Origin: an uncultured Hyphomicrobiales bacterium
GTDB taxonomy: Bacteria; Pseudomonadota; Alphaproteobacteria; Rhizobiales; Beijerinckiaceae
DNA length: 60,187 nucleotides
Assembly (NCBI GenBank): GCA_903930675.1
Contig: CAIYZJ010000117.1
Span: 1-60,187, forward strand
Direction of reading: 5' to 3'
In this document: positions 50,841-59,500 of the stretch, piece by piece
Layout of the letters: each line of letters opens with the position of its first letter
How positions within the stretch are numbered: position 1 is the stretch's first letter
Position numbers and translations under genes: made by a program
Notes under the pieces: model-generated
The model's input: only the letters and a program-made list of their open reading frames with translations
The model's database searches: none
What the model was told of the DNA's origin: nothing

Positions 50841-52019
50841 TCAGATCAGTTTGCGTTTGGCCAGATTGCGCATCAGTTGTGCGGTGCCGAAGGTCCATGG
50901 CGCGCAATCATTCGACCGCTTCATGCGGTTGACCAATGCGCCCAATTCCGGTGTCGCAATGGTCACGACATCGCCCATTTTATGGGTAAAGCCTTCACCG
51001 GGATGGTCGCGGTCGTCAATCGGGGCAAACAGCGTGCCGGTGAACAGCACCGCACCATCGGGATATTGATGGTTGCGGTTGAGCATTTGCGCGGTCAGAT
51101 CGGTATAGTCACGGCTGATCTGGTCGAGCCGCGACGAGCCTTTCAGCACATAGCCGTCGGTGCCTTCGACCGTCAGCGACAGCACGCAATGGCGCATCTG
51201 GTCGAGCGTGAAACTGGCATCGAAAAAGCGGATGAACGGGCCGATGCTGGCCGAGGCATTGTTGTCCTTTGCCTTGCCGAGCAGCAGAGCCGAACGTCCT
51301 TCGACATCGCGCAAATTGACATCATTGCCGAGTGTGCCGCCGACAATGCGCCCGTCGGATGATACCACCAGCACCACTTCCGGCTCGGGATTGTTCCAGT
51401 TCGATATCGGGTGCAGGCCCGCGTCAAAACCGGTGCCGACCGCCGACATGCTCGGTGATTTGGTGAAAATCTCCGCATCCGGTCCGATCCCGACTTCCAG
51501 ATACTGGCTCCATGCCCCTTGCTTGATGAGCACGTCTTTAAGCCGCATGGCCTCGGGCGAACCGGGCTTGAGTTTGGACAGGTCGTCGCCGACCAGCGCG
51601 ACGATTTCCTTGCGGATTTCGGCTGCCGCTGCGGCATTGCCGCGGGCCTTTTCCTCGATCACCCGTTCCAGCATGGAAATGGCAAAGGTGACACCAGCGG
51701 CTTTGACGGCCTGCAGATCGATCGGCGCAAGCAGCCATGGCTTGTGCGTATCACGGTTGTCTTCCGGCGTATTGGCGAGCAAGGAGGCGAGATCGCCGAT
51801 GCGCTCGCCTGCGACAGCGCGCATCGCTCCGGCAGGGTCTTCCTGTTCGCACAGATCGTGCATGGTGGGGAAACGGGCGGAGATGTCATAGACACCATCG
51901 GCGCGGATGGCCACCACCGAGGGGCCGTCCACTTGCGGAAGCCAGACACGGCCCGCAAGCGCGCCTGTGGTGCCGTCCTGCGGCAGGGTCTGTTCCGGTG
52001 TCAACAATAGTTTGCTCAT
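50841..52019 (-). CDS. FAH-family enzyme (2-keto-3-deoxy sugar acid dehydratase/hydrolase type)
   Basis: About 392 residues. The C-terminal fumarylacetoacetase fold carries the metal triad, with Glu in NNPEPEVVLVVSSDGRIVGGTLGNDVNLRDVEG and Asp in the same block, plus AVGTGFDAGLHP before it. The length with a 150-residue N-terminal part resembles the 2-keto-3-deoxy-pentonate dehydratases (KdaD/AraD1-like) of rhizobia and relatives. Such enzymes dehydrate 2-keto-3-deoxy-arabinonate to 2-ketoglutarate semialdehyde; others hydrolyse 2,4-diketo-3-deoxyfuconate. The divergent UxaA-family dehydratase makes a sugar-acid pathway likely. ATG at 52019 (MSKLLLTPEQ); longer upstream frame looks non-coding. 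Confidence 0.85.
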   Translation of the reverse strand: MSKLLLTPEQTLPQDGTTGALAGRVWLPQVDGPSVVAIRADGVYDISARFPTMHDLCEQEDPAGAMRAVAGERIGDLASLLANTPEDNRDTHKPWLLAPIDLQAVKAAGVTFAISMLERVIEEKARGNAAAAAEIRKEIVALVGDDLSKLKPGSPEAMRLKDVLIKQGAWSQYLEVGIGPDAEIFTKSPSMSAVGTGFDAGLHPISNWNNPEPEVVLVVSSDGRIVGGTLGNDVNLRDVEGRSALLLGKAKDNNASASIGPFIRFFDASFTLDQMRHCVLSLTVEGTDGYVLKGSSRLDQISRDYTDLTAQMLNRNHQYPDGAVLFTGTLFAPIDDRDHPGEGFTHKMGDVVTIATPELGALVNRMKRSNDCAPWTFGTAQLMRNLAKRKLI

Positions 52020-52233
52020 GCGTTTCCCGTCCCGTATTTCTTTTTTGGCTGCGTGTGATGGCCCTACAGTGTCGGGCTTTTGGACTTCGGGCAAGATGAA
52101 ACTGGCAAAAAAACACCCGCCCGTCGGCCGTTCAGATTTGGTCTGCGCCCCGCGCATGGCCCCTGTCAGCACTTAACCCGACAAAAACAGCCAGCCAGAG
52201 GTTGAAATTGTCGGTCTGTCGTGGTGTTGTAAC

Positions 52234-52250
52234 TGTTATAAATACTAACA
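52234..52250. promoter_or_regulatory. Operator-like inverted repeat in the FAH/UxaA divergent region
   Basis: TGTTA-TAAATAC-TAACA is a perfect 5-bp inverted repeat with a 7-base AT-rich centre, 23 bases upstream of the UxaA-family start codon and probably overlapping a -10 region (TATAAAT). GTAAC (52229) and GTTAC (52262) flank it as a second, wider pair. A GntR- or IclR-type regulator is typical for such genes, but none is adjacent. Confidence 0.4.
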
Positions 52251-52272
52251 TGTTGAAACGAGGTTACGTCTG

Positions 52273-53805
52273 ATGAATGGTTCTGCGGCGCAAACGCCAC
52301 GTACAATTTTGCTTTCGCCTTCCGATAATGTTGTGGCTGCCGTCGATACCGTCGACAAGGGCGTTGTGGTCAACGGCGTGACCGCCATCGACCGGATTCC
52401 GCGCGGTCATAAAATGTCGCTGGTGGGCCTTGCCGAAGGGGAGCCGGTGATCAAATTCGGCCAGATCATCGGCTTTGCCACCAAAGCGGTACCGCCCGGT
52501 TCATGGTTGCACGAGCACAATGTCGGCATGCGCGATTTCGCCCGTGATTATCGTTTCTCGGAAGATGCGCGCGAGGAAGAGATTCTGCCCGTAGCACAAC
52601 AGGCCACGTTCGAGGGCTTCCGCCGCACCAATGGCAAGGTCGGCACCCGCAATTATATCGCGATACTGACCTCGGTGAACTGCTCGGCCTCTGCCGCGCG
52701 TTTCATGGCGCAGGAGATCGAACGCTCGGGTATTCTCAACGACTATCCGCATATTGACGGCGTGATCCCGCTGGTGCATGGCGGCGGCTGCGCGCTCGAC
52801 ATCAAGGGCGAGGGCTACGAGATATTGAAGCGCACCCAATGGGGCTATGCCTGCAACCCGAATATGGCGGGTGTGGTGATGGTGGGTCTGGGCTGCGAAG
52901 GCTTCCAGATTTCGCGCTGGAAGGACGCCTATGGCATTACCGAAAGCGACATGTTCCGCACCATGACCATCCAGGAGGTCGGCGGCACCAAAAAGACGGT
53001 CGAAGCCGGTGTGGAAGCGATCAAGACCATGCTGCCGACTGCCAATGCGGCGCGCCGCCAGACAGTGCCTGCGTCCGAACTGATGCTGGCTTTGCAATGC
53101 GGCGGCTCGGACGGCTATTCCGGCATTACCGCCAATCCGGCTTTGGGCGCTGCGGTCGATTTGCTGGTCCAGCACGGCGGCACGGCGATCCTGTCCGAAA
53201 CCCCCGAAGTCTATGGCGCGGAACATCTGTTGACCCGTCGCGCCGCAACACCGGAAATCGGCAAGAAGCTGGTCGACATGATCCATTGGTGGGAGGATTA
53301 CACCGCCCGCAACAAGATGGAGATGAACAACAATCCGTCGCCTGGCAACAAGGCGGGCGGTTTGACCACGATTTTGGAAAAATCACTCGGCGCGACCGCC
53401 AAAGGCGGCACCAAGACCATGACCGGCGTCTATCATTATGCCGAGCAGGTCACCGCCAAGGGTTTTGTCTATATGGATACCCCCGGCTATGACCCCGTGG
53501 CGGCGACCGGTCAGGTTGCGGGCGGGGCCAATATTCTGGCCTTCACCACCGGACGCGGTTCGGCCTATGGCTGCAAGCCGACGCCTTCGGTCAAATTGGC
53601 GACCAATTCGGAAATCTACCGCAAGATGATCGACGATATGGACATCAATTGCGGTGATATTGTCGACGGTGTCAGCGTCGAGGACAAAGGCAAAGAGATT
53701 TTCGATGTGCTGCTGCGCGTCGCATCCGGCGAACAGTCGAAGTCCGAACAGATGGGCTATGGCGATGCCGAATTCGTGCCTTGGTCCGTCGGGGCGACCA
53801 TGTAA
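52273..53805 (+). CDS. UxaA-family sugar-acid dehydratase (altronate/galactarate dehydratase type)
   Basis: 510 residues. An N-terminal SAF domain (about 15-90) is fused to the UxaA C-terminal domain, with GFRRTNGKVGTRNYIAILTSVNCS, VHGGGCALDIKGEGYEIL, LQCGGSDGYSGITANPALGAAVDLLV and FTTGRGSAYGCKPTPSVKLATNS. The conserved cysteines probably hold an iron centre. Family members dehydrate altronate, galactarate or other aldonates/aldarates to 2-keto-3-deoxy acids. The divergent FAH-family gene would act on such a product. It may supply the missing fuconate/arabinonate dehydratase for the operon at 40.8-43.1 kb. GAGG precedes the ATG; a terminator follows. Confidence 0.88.
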   Translation: MNGSAAQTPRTILLSPSDNVVAAVDTVDKGVVVNGVTAIDRIPRGHKMSLVGLAEGEPVIKFGQIIGFATKAVPPGSWLHEHNVGMRDFARDYRFSEDAREEEILPVAQQATFEGFRRTNGKVGTRNYIAILTSVNCSASAARFMAQEIERSGILNDYPHIDGVIPLVHGGGCALDIKGEGYEILKRTQWGYACNPNMAGVVMVGLGCEGFQISRWKDAYGITESDMFRTMTIQEVGGTKKTVEAGVEAIKTMLPTANAARRQTVPASELMLALQCGGSDGYSGITANPALGAAVDLLVQHGGTAILSETPEVYGAEHLLTRRAATPEIGKKLVDMIHWWEDYTARNKMEMNNNPSPGNKAGGLTTILEKSLGATAKGGTKTMTGVYHYAEQVTAKGFVYMDTPGYDPVAATGQVAGGANILAFTTGRGSAYGCKPTPSVKLATNSEIYRKMIDDMDINCGDIVDGVSVEDKGKEIFDVLLRVASGEQSKSEQMGYGDAEFVPWSVGATM

Positions 53806-53830
53806 CCGCAGCTGGCTTTTGCGGGAGTTG

Positions 53831-53859
53831 AGCCGGCGCCCCAAGGCGTCGGCTTTTTT
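53831..53859. terminator. Terminator between the UxaA-family gene and the amidohydrolase
   Basis: A 10-bp stem (AGCCGGCGCC / GGCGTCGGCT, one G-U) with a CCAA loop is followed by T6 on the plus strand, 25 bases after the UxaA-family stop. The T-run reaches the stop codon of the convergent gene. Confidence 0.87.
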
Positions 53860-55114
53860 ATGCGCTGTGGTTGCGGGCCAGATGCTCGACCGCATCGAGC
53901 AAAATCCGGATCGCCTGATCCATGTCGCTCTGGCTCGCAAATTCTGCCGGATTGTGGCTGATGCCATCGGTGCAGCGCACGAACAACATGCCGATCGGGC
54001 ACAAAGCCGCCATGGCCATGGCATCATGGCCCGCACCCGAGGGCAGATGCAGCGGCCTGATCTGGTGGCGGGCGACGGCTTCGCTCAAAGCAGCCTGCAA
54101 AGACGGCGAGCAGGGGCATGCAGGGGCATCGTAAAACGGGGCAATATCGATCTCCACCGAGCGGCGCGCGGCAATGGCCCGACAGGCCTCCTCGATCGCC
54201 TGCACCATGGCGATGCGCTCGCCATCATCGGGCCCGCGCATGTCGAGGGTAAACTGCACCCCGCCGGGGATGACGTTGACGGCATTGGGTGATACCGCCA
54301 ATCGGCCGACAGTGGCAACCGTCAAAGCGGCTTTGGCGCCCAAAGCCTCGACTGCCAACACCATTTCGCTCGCCGCTGTCAGAGCGTCCTGCCGCAAAGC
54401 CATCGGCACGGTGCCCGCATGGCCCGCTTGGCCCGTCACCATGACGCGGCGGCGCGAGGCACCGTTGATCGCGGTCACAATGCCGACAGGCAGGGCCTCG
54501 TGCTGCAACACCGGGCCCTGTTCGATATGGACTTCGAGATAGCCGATCACCTTGGAGGGATCACGCGCCAGCGCGCCGATGGCGTCTGGCTTGCCGCCGA
54601 AGTCCAGAAGGGCTTTGCGGAACGACATTCCGTCCTCGTCTGCCCCGTCCAGCGTCGCGGGATCGAAAGTGCCCGCAAGCGCACGCGAGGAGGAGAGATT
54701 GCTGGGAAAGCGCACATTCTCCTCGTCGCCAAAGGCCAGAATGTCGAGCGCGAAAGGCAGGCGGCGGCCTGACTGTTTCAAGGCTTCGATCACGCCGATC
54801 CCCGCCACCACACCCAAAGTGCCGTCATAGGAACCGGCATCTTTGACCGTATCGATATGCGAGCCGATGAGCAGAGCTGGCGCATCCACGCTTTCGCCGT
54901 GGTAGCGGCCGACCACTGTGCCGAGGGCGTCGATGCTGACCTCATCGCAGCCCGCCTCGCGCATCATCACGCTTACCGCCTCCGCTGCTTGTCGATGGGC
55001 GGGGGACAGGAACAGCCGGGTCAGATTGTCGGGATGATCGCTGAACCCGCGCAACTGCATCAGGCGATTATAGGCGCGTCGGCCGAAGGAAGGGAGGGAG
55101 GTTGAAGCGGCCAT
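53858..55114 (-). CDS. M20-family allantoate amidohydrolase / N-carbamoyl-L-amino acid hydrolase
   Basis: About 418 residues. LLIGSHIDTVKDAGSYDGTLGV (His and Asp ligands), FGDEENVRFPSNLSSSRAL (Glu pair), YLEVHIEQGPVL, MVTGQAGHAGTVPMALRQDAL and LPSGAGHDAMAMA are the AllC/HyuC landmarks. The enzyme hydrolyses allantoate or N-carbamoyl amino acids, releasing ammonia and CO2. FPSNLSSSRALAG and the RRMQLRGFSD-like start resemble AllC more than beta-ureidopropionase. It would fit purine use with the NCS2 permease at 6 kb, though the two are far apart. ATG at 55114; copA ends 7 bases upstream on the same strand, so they may be co-transcribed. Confidence 0.88.
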   Translation of the reverse strand: MAASTSLPSFGRRAYNRLMQLRGFSDHPDNLTRLFLSPAHRQAAEAVSVMMREAGCDEVSIDALGTVVGRYHGESVDAPALLIGSHIDTVKDAGSYDGTLGVVAGIGVIEALKQSGRRLPFALDILAFGDEENVRFPSNLSSSRALAGTFDPATLDGADEDGMSFRKALLDFGGKPDAIGALARDPSKVIGYLEVHIEQGPVLQHEALPVGIVTAINGASRRRVMVTGQAGHAGTVPMALRQDALTAASEMVLAVEALGAKAALTVATVGRLAVSPNAVNVIPGGVQFTLDMRGPDDGERIAMVQAIEEACRAIAARRSVEIDIAPFYDAPACPCSPSLQAALSEAVARHQIRPLHLPSGAGHDAMAMAALCPIGMLFVRCTDGISHNPAEFASQSDMDQAIRILLDAVEHLARNHSA

Positions 55115-55121
55115 AATGATC

Positions 55122-57338
55122 TCAACGGTTTGATGGAGGACGGGAAAACCAGCGCAAAGTGAGGGCGTTGGCCACCACGCTGACGCTTGACAATGCCATG
55201 GCGGCCCCTGCCACAACGGGTGACAGCAGTCCGGCGGCCGCCAGCGGCAAGCCGATCATATTATAGATGAAGGCAAAGAAAAGTCCGCGCCGGATGGTGG
55301 CAACAATCCGCCGCGTCAACACAATGGCGGTTGCCACCAGCCGCGGATCGGCCTGCATGAGCGCGACGCCGCTGGATTCAATGGCAATGTCGGTGCCGTC
55401 CGCCATGGCAATGCCGGTATCGGCCCCCGTCAAAGCGGGGGCATCGTTGAGCCCGTCGCCCACCATGGTCACCACCAGATTTTTGGCCTGCAAGGCGGCA
55501 ATGGCGGCCGATTTGTCGGTGGGGGACACTTCCGAAATCACCTCGCCGATTCCCAAAGCCGCGCCGATGCGCGCCGCCGCCCCCTTGCTGTCGCCTGTCA
55601 GCATCAAAAGCCCAAGGCCAAGCTGTTTGAGCCGGCTGACGGCTTCGGCCGCAGTGGGGCGCGGCATGTCGGCAAAGCTGATCAGGGCCAGTACGCGGTG
55701 ATCCGATACCCGCCCCAGCCATGACTGGCCCGCTCCCTCATTGTGCCGAAGGCTGGCCTGATCCGCAAAAGGAGCCAGATCAAAGCCCGCATGACGCAAG
55801 GCCGCGCCGGACCCGAACAGATAGGTTTCCCCCTCGATCCGCGCCGTGATGGCACCGGCTTGCGACCGGAAATCAAGCGCGGTCAAAGCGGGCAGATGCG
55901 CGGCGGCTGTGATCAGGGCCTTGGCGAGCGGATGCGTGCTGCCTGCTTCCAGGGCGGCGACACGCTGCAAAATCCGGTCTTTGTCCATTCCGCCGAAGGT
56001 GTCGATGCCCGTAATGGCAGGCTTGCCGGTGGTCAATGTGCCGGTTTTGTCGAACACCACAACCTGTGTGCGCGCCAGCGATTCAATGGCGCGGGCATCG
56101 CGCAGCAAAATCCCGTGCCGCGCCGCCACCCCCGTGCCGGCCAGAATGGCGGTCGGCGTGGCCAGTCCCAAAGCGCAAGGGCAGGCGATTACCAGCACCG
56201 AGACGGCATTGAGGGTGGCCAGCGACAGGGAGCCGTCTTTGACCAGCCAGAACAAAAACGTGGCAATCGCAATGCCGGTTACCACCGGCACAAACACCGC
56301 GCTGATCCGGTCTACCAGCAGCTGCACGGGTGCTTTCGAGCTTTGCGCGGCTTCGACCGCCGCCACGATGCGCGCCAGCACGCTGTCAGCCCCCAGCGCG
56401 GTCACTTGCACCACCAAGAGCCCGTCGGTGTTGAGCGTGCCGCCGATCACCGTGTCGCCCATTGCTTTGGTGACCGGCAGGCTCTCGCCCGTCACCATCG
56501 ACTCGTCTATCCCCGCACCGCCCTCGATGATGAGGCCGTCGCAGGCGATCCGTTCTCCGGCTTTGATCAAAAGCCTGTCGCCTGTTGCCAGTTGATTGAT
56601 CGGCACGGCGGCGGCATGGCCTTGCGGATCGATCCTGTTGGCCTGATCCGGCTGCAGGGCTTGCAGGCCGCGCAAGGCAGATGCGGTTTCCGACATCGCG
56701 CGTTCTTCCAGCCATTTGCCGAGCAGCACAAAGGCAATCACCATGCTGGAGGATTCAAAATAAAGCGGCAAAGCCGATCCATGATCCATGCCATGCGCGC
56801 CAAAGCCCATGCTCCAATGGACCAGACTCAAACCGTAAGCCGCGGAGGTGCCCAGCGCGACCAGCACATCCATCGTGGCCGCACCACTGCGCAAGGCCTT
56901 CCATGCCCCGCGATAAAACCGTGCCCCAAGCCAGAACTGCATCAGACTGGCCAATGCCAGCTCGATTTCCGGCGGCAACAGCATCGGCTGATCAAACATC
57001 ATCAGCCCCATCGACAGCAGAAACGGGCTGGCGATCAGCCCGCCGGTGATGGCAGCGCGACGCGCCTCGTGTTCGCGCAATAGAGCCCGCGATGGTTCGT
57101 CGGCCTGATCCTGCGCGCTCATCACACTGGCCCCGTAGCCGATCTCCTCGACCGCCTCCGCCAGCGCATCGGGCGCGGCCGCTCCGGTGATACGGGCCGA
57201 ATGGGTGGCCAGATTGACGCTTGCCTCGACCACGCCCTCCACCCCGGTCAGGGCTTTTTCCACCCGCGCGACGCATGCCGCACAGGTCATGCCCTCGATG
57301 GCCAATTGGGTGGTTTTCGGGCTTGTTCGGGTATTCAT
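55122..57338 (-). CDS. copA: P1B-type copper-exporting ATPase
   Basis: 738 residues. One N-terminal heavy-metal-associated domain (IEGMTCAACVARVEKAL, residues about 10-75) precedes eight membrane helices. The translocation motif CPC is in VLVIACPCALGLATPTA, VVFDKTGTLTTGKPAI has the phosphorylated Asp, GSTHPLAKALI is the HP motif and MLTGDSKGAA and MVGDGLNDAPAL complete the P and hinge motifs. It pumps Cu+ (or Ag+) out of the cytoplasm. No CueR-like regulator, chaperone or dyad-symmetric CueR operator is visible nearby. The ATG at 57338 follows a short AT-poor leader. Confidence 0.94.
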   Translation of the reverse strand: MNTRTSPKTTQLAIEGMTCAACVARVEKALTGVEGVVEASVNLATHSARITGAAAPDALAEAVEEIGYGASVMSAQDQADEPSRALLREHEARRAAITGGLIASPFLLSMGLMMFDQPMLLPPEIELALASLMQFWLGARFYRGAWKALRSGAATMDVLVALGTSAAYGLSLVHWSMGFGAHGMDHGSALPLYFESSSMVIAFVLLGKWLEERAMSETASALRGLQALQPDQANRIDPQGHAAAVPINQLATGDRLLIKAGERIACDGLIIEGGAGIDESMVTGESLPVTKAMGDTVIGGTLNTDGLLVVQVTALGADSVLARIVAAVEAAQSSKAPVQLLVDRISAVFVPVVTGIAIATFLFWLVKDGSLSLATLNAVSVLVIACPCALGLATPTAILAGTGVAARHGILLRDARAIESLARTQVVVFDKTGTLTTGKPAITGIDTFGGMDKDRILQRVAALEAGSTHPLAKALITAAAHLPALTALDFRSQAGAITARIEGETYLFGSGAALRHAGFDLAPFADQASLRHNEGAGQSWLGRVSDHRVLALISFADMPRPTAAEAVSRLKQLGLGLLMLTGDSKGAAARIGAALGIGEVISEVSPTDKSAAIAALQAKNLVVTMVGDGLNDAPALTGADTGIAMADGTDIAIESSGVALMQADPRLVATAIVLTRRIVATIRRGLFFAFIYNMIGLPLAAAGLLSPVVAGAAMALSSVSVVANALTLRWFSRPPSNR

Positions 57339-57486
57339 ACCCCTAAAATGGGCCTTTTAAGGTTGCAGCGCAAGCGGCAAAGCCCGATTGCCGCACTTTG
57401 CGTGGAGCCGTGCTGCGTTCGGGGCAATTGACACGACAAGGCATGAGGCGGCACTGTGGGACATCAATTCCAACACGAGAAATCCC

Positions 57487-58269
57487 ATGCCGCATTTTGC
57501 CGCCAATCTGACGATGATGTTCAATGAATGGTCGTTTCTCGACCGCTTCAAAGCGGCCGCTGATGCGGGCTTTTCGGCGGTTGAATTTCTGTTTCCCTAT
57601 GAGCACAGCCCCGATGCGGTGGCCAAGGCCTTGCAGGGGGCGGGGTTGCAGCAGGCTTTGTTCAATATGCCGCCCGGTGACTGGGCCAAGGGCGAGCGCG
57701 GCATGGCGGCTCTGGTCGGCCGCGAGGCCGAGTTCAAGGCCGGTGTCGCCACGGCTTTGACCTATGCCGAAGCCACCGGCGTGAAGCGGCTGCACATGAT
57801 GAGCGGGCTGGTCAGCAATCTCGATCCCGCAGCGATGGCCTGTTATGAGGCCAATCTGCGCTATGCGGGCGAGCAATTGGCGCGGCACGGGCTGGATCTG
57901 GTGATCGAGCCGATCAATGGCCGCAATATGCCGGGCTATTTCCTCAATGATTTCGATCTGGCCGCGCGTCTGATTGGGCAGGCGGGACTGCCCAATATCA
58001 AATTGCAGTTCGACCTCTATCATTGCCAGATCATTCACGGCGATGTGACGATGCGGATGCGGCAGGCCATGCCCCTGATCGGCCATATCCAGATCGCCAG
58101 CGTGCCGTCACGCCACGAGCCGGACGCGGAGGAGTTGAATTATCCCTTCCTGTTCGACGAGCTGGACCGTTTGGGCTATCAGGGCTTTGTCGGTTGCGAA
58201 TACAATCCGAAAGCGGGCACGCTGGAAGGCTTGGGCTGGTTTCGGGAGTGGAGCCGCACCCGTTCCTGA
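57487..58269 (+). CDS. hyi: Hydroxypyruvate isomerase
   Basis: About 260 residues of the xylose isomerase-like TIM barrel. PHFAANLTMMFNEWSFLDRFKAAADAGFSAVEFLFPYE is the Hyi N-terminus, LVIEPINGRNMPGYFL carries a metal Glu, KLQFDLYHCQIIHGDVT the Asp/His pair, and GCEYNPKAGTLEGLGW the last Glu. It interconverts hydroxypyruvate and tartronate semialdehyde in glyoxylate metabolism; OtnI-type relatives act on 2-oxo-tetronates. ATG at 57487 is the conserved start, with GAGAA upstream. It is divergent from copA. The IlvB-like enzyme at 44-46 kb could supply tartronate semialdehyde if it is a glyoxylate carboligase, but its motifs do not settle that. Confidence 0.9.
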   Translation: MPHFAANLTMMFNEWSFLDRFKAAADAGFSAVEFLFPYEHSPDAVAKALQGAGLQQALFNMPPGDWAKGERGMAALVGREAEFKAGVATALTYAEATGVKRLHMMSGLVSNLDPAAMACYEANLRYAGEQLARHGLDLVIEPINGRNMPGYFLNDFDLAARLIGQAGLPNIKLQFDLYHCQIIHGDVTMRMRQAMPLIGHIQIASVPSRHEPDAEELNYPFLFDELDRLGYQGFVGCEYNPKAGTLEGLGWFREWSRTRS

Positions 58270-58362
58270 TCTTCACCATATTGCGTGAAGCCTGAAATTG
58301 GCTATCGCACAGCGGTCCTGCCTTTGCTAAAGAGGCATGATGTCGATTTGGGAACTGCCATC

Positions 58363-59475
58363 GTGGTGAATTCACGCCTCTCTGCCGAAGATCTGGTCGC
58401 CCGCTTTGCGCGGCTCGGCTATGCGCGGGTCGAACCGCCCGTGCTGCAGCCTGCCGATATTTTTCTCGACCAGTCGGGCGAAAACTTCCGCCGCCGGATG
58501 TTTGTGACCACCGACAGCGAAGGCCGCGAAATGGCTTTGCGGCCGGAATTTACCATTCCGGTGGTCCGCCTTTATCTGGCGGGCGATGATGCGGGTGCGC
58601 TGGCGCAATATTCCTATTGCGGGCGGGTGTTCCGCATGCAGGCGGGTGAAAGCGGCGAATTCGTGCAAGCCGGCATTGAATCCTTTGGTCGGACCGACAC
58701 GGCCGCAACTGACGCCGAGATCGTCGCACTGGCCCTCGAAGCCCTGAACGAGTTCGGCGTGCATGATCCCGATATCCATCTGGGCGATATGGGCCTGTTC
58801 AATGCCGTGATGGAGGCTCTGGCCCTGCCGGATGCCGTGTTGCGCCGTTTGAAACGCGCCTTTGCCTCGGGCCGGTTGACGGTCGATACGCTCGATCAGG
58901 TGTTGGGCGGGCAGGGCCAGGCCGATGCCAGCCATGCCGGACTGAGTGCGGCGCTGGTCGGGCTTGATCCGGCGACAGCGCGCAATCTGGTCGAAGACAT
59001 GCTGAAAATCGCCCGCATCTCGACGGTGGGCGGGCGCACCAGTGCAGAAATCGCCGATCGTTTCCTTCGTCAGGCCGGACAGGCCGAAGTGACCTTGCCC
59101 GATCAGGCGCGCGCCGTTCTGGCCGCCTATCTGGCGATAAGCGGCGAACCGGACGAGGTGTCGGATCTTTTGCGCGCTCTCTCCGTTGACGAAGGGCTTG
59201 ATCTGGCGGCTGTCCTCGCTGTGTTTGACGAGCGCACCGGCTTTTTGGCGGCGCGCGGGGTTGATGTCTCCAAAATCCGTGTGGCCACGGCTTTCGGCCG
59301 CGATCTCGATTATTACACCGGCATGGTGTTTGAAATGCGCGCATCTTCCGAAAGCCGATCTTTGGTGGGCGGGGGACGTTATGACCGGCTGGCGCAATCC
59401 CTGGGCGCGACACACCCCGTCCCCGCTGTCGGCTGCTCGATCTGGATGGACCGCTTGATCGGATCAACCCCATGA
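58363..59475 (+). CDS. hisZ: ATP phosphoribosyltransferase regulatory subunit
   Basis: About 370 residues, histidyl-tRNA synthetase-like. [48 protein letters not shown] is the HisZ version of motif 1/2, [28 protein letters not shown] follows, and [19 protein letters not shown] with [13 protein letters not shown] is the C-terminal catalytic-like part without aminoacylation function. HisZ activates the short HisG in histidine synthesis. The frame opens at 58285 (GTG), but the pair of GTG codons at 58363/58366 places 22 residues before the conserved [10 protein letters not shown], as in other alphaproteobacterial HisZ. hisG starts 25 bases downstream. Confidence 0.92.
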   Translation: MVNSRLSAEDLVARFARLGYARVEPPVLQPADIFLDQSGENFRRRMFVTTDSEGREMALRPEFTIPVVRLYLAGDDAGALAQYSYCGRVFRMQAGESGEFVQAGIESFGRTDTAATDAEIVALALEALNEFGVHDPDIHLGDMGLFNAVMEALALPDAVLRRLKRAFASGRLTVDTLDQVLGGQGQADASHAGLSAALVGLDPATARNLVEDMLKIARISTVGGRTSAEIADRFLRQAGQAEVTLPDQARAVLAAYLAISGEPDEVSDLLRALSVDEGLDLAAVLAVFDERTGFLAARGVDVSKIRVATAFGRDLDYYTGMVFEMRASSESRSLVGGGRYDRLAQSLGATHPVPAVGCSIWMDRLIGSTP

Positions 59476-59500
59476 TCCGGCTGACGTTGCGAGAGATGCC

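Noticed and set aside
57339-57486. Possible CueR operator upstream of copA
   Set aside because: I could not find the ACCTTCC-type dyad or a 19-base spaced promoter, and no MerR-family gene is adjacent.
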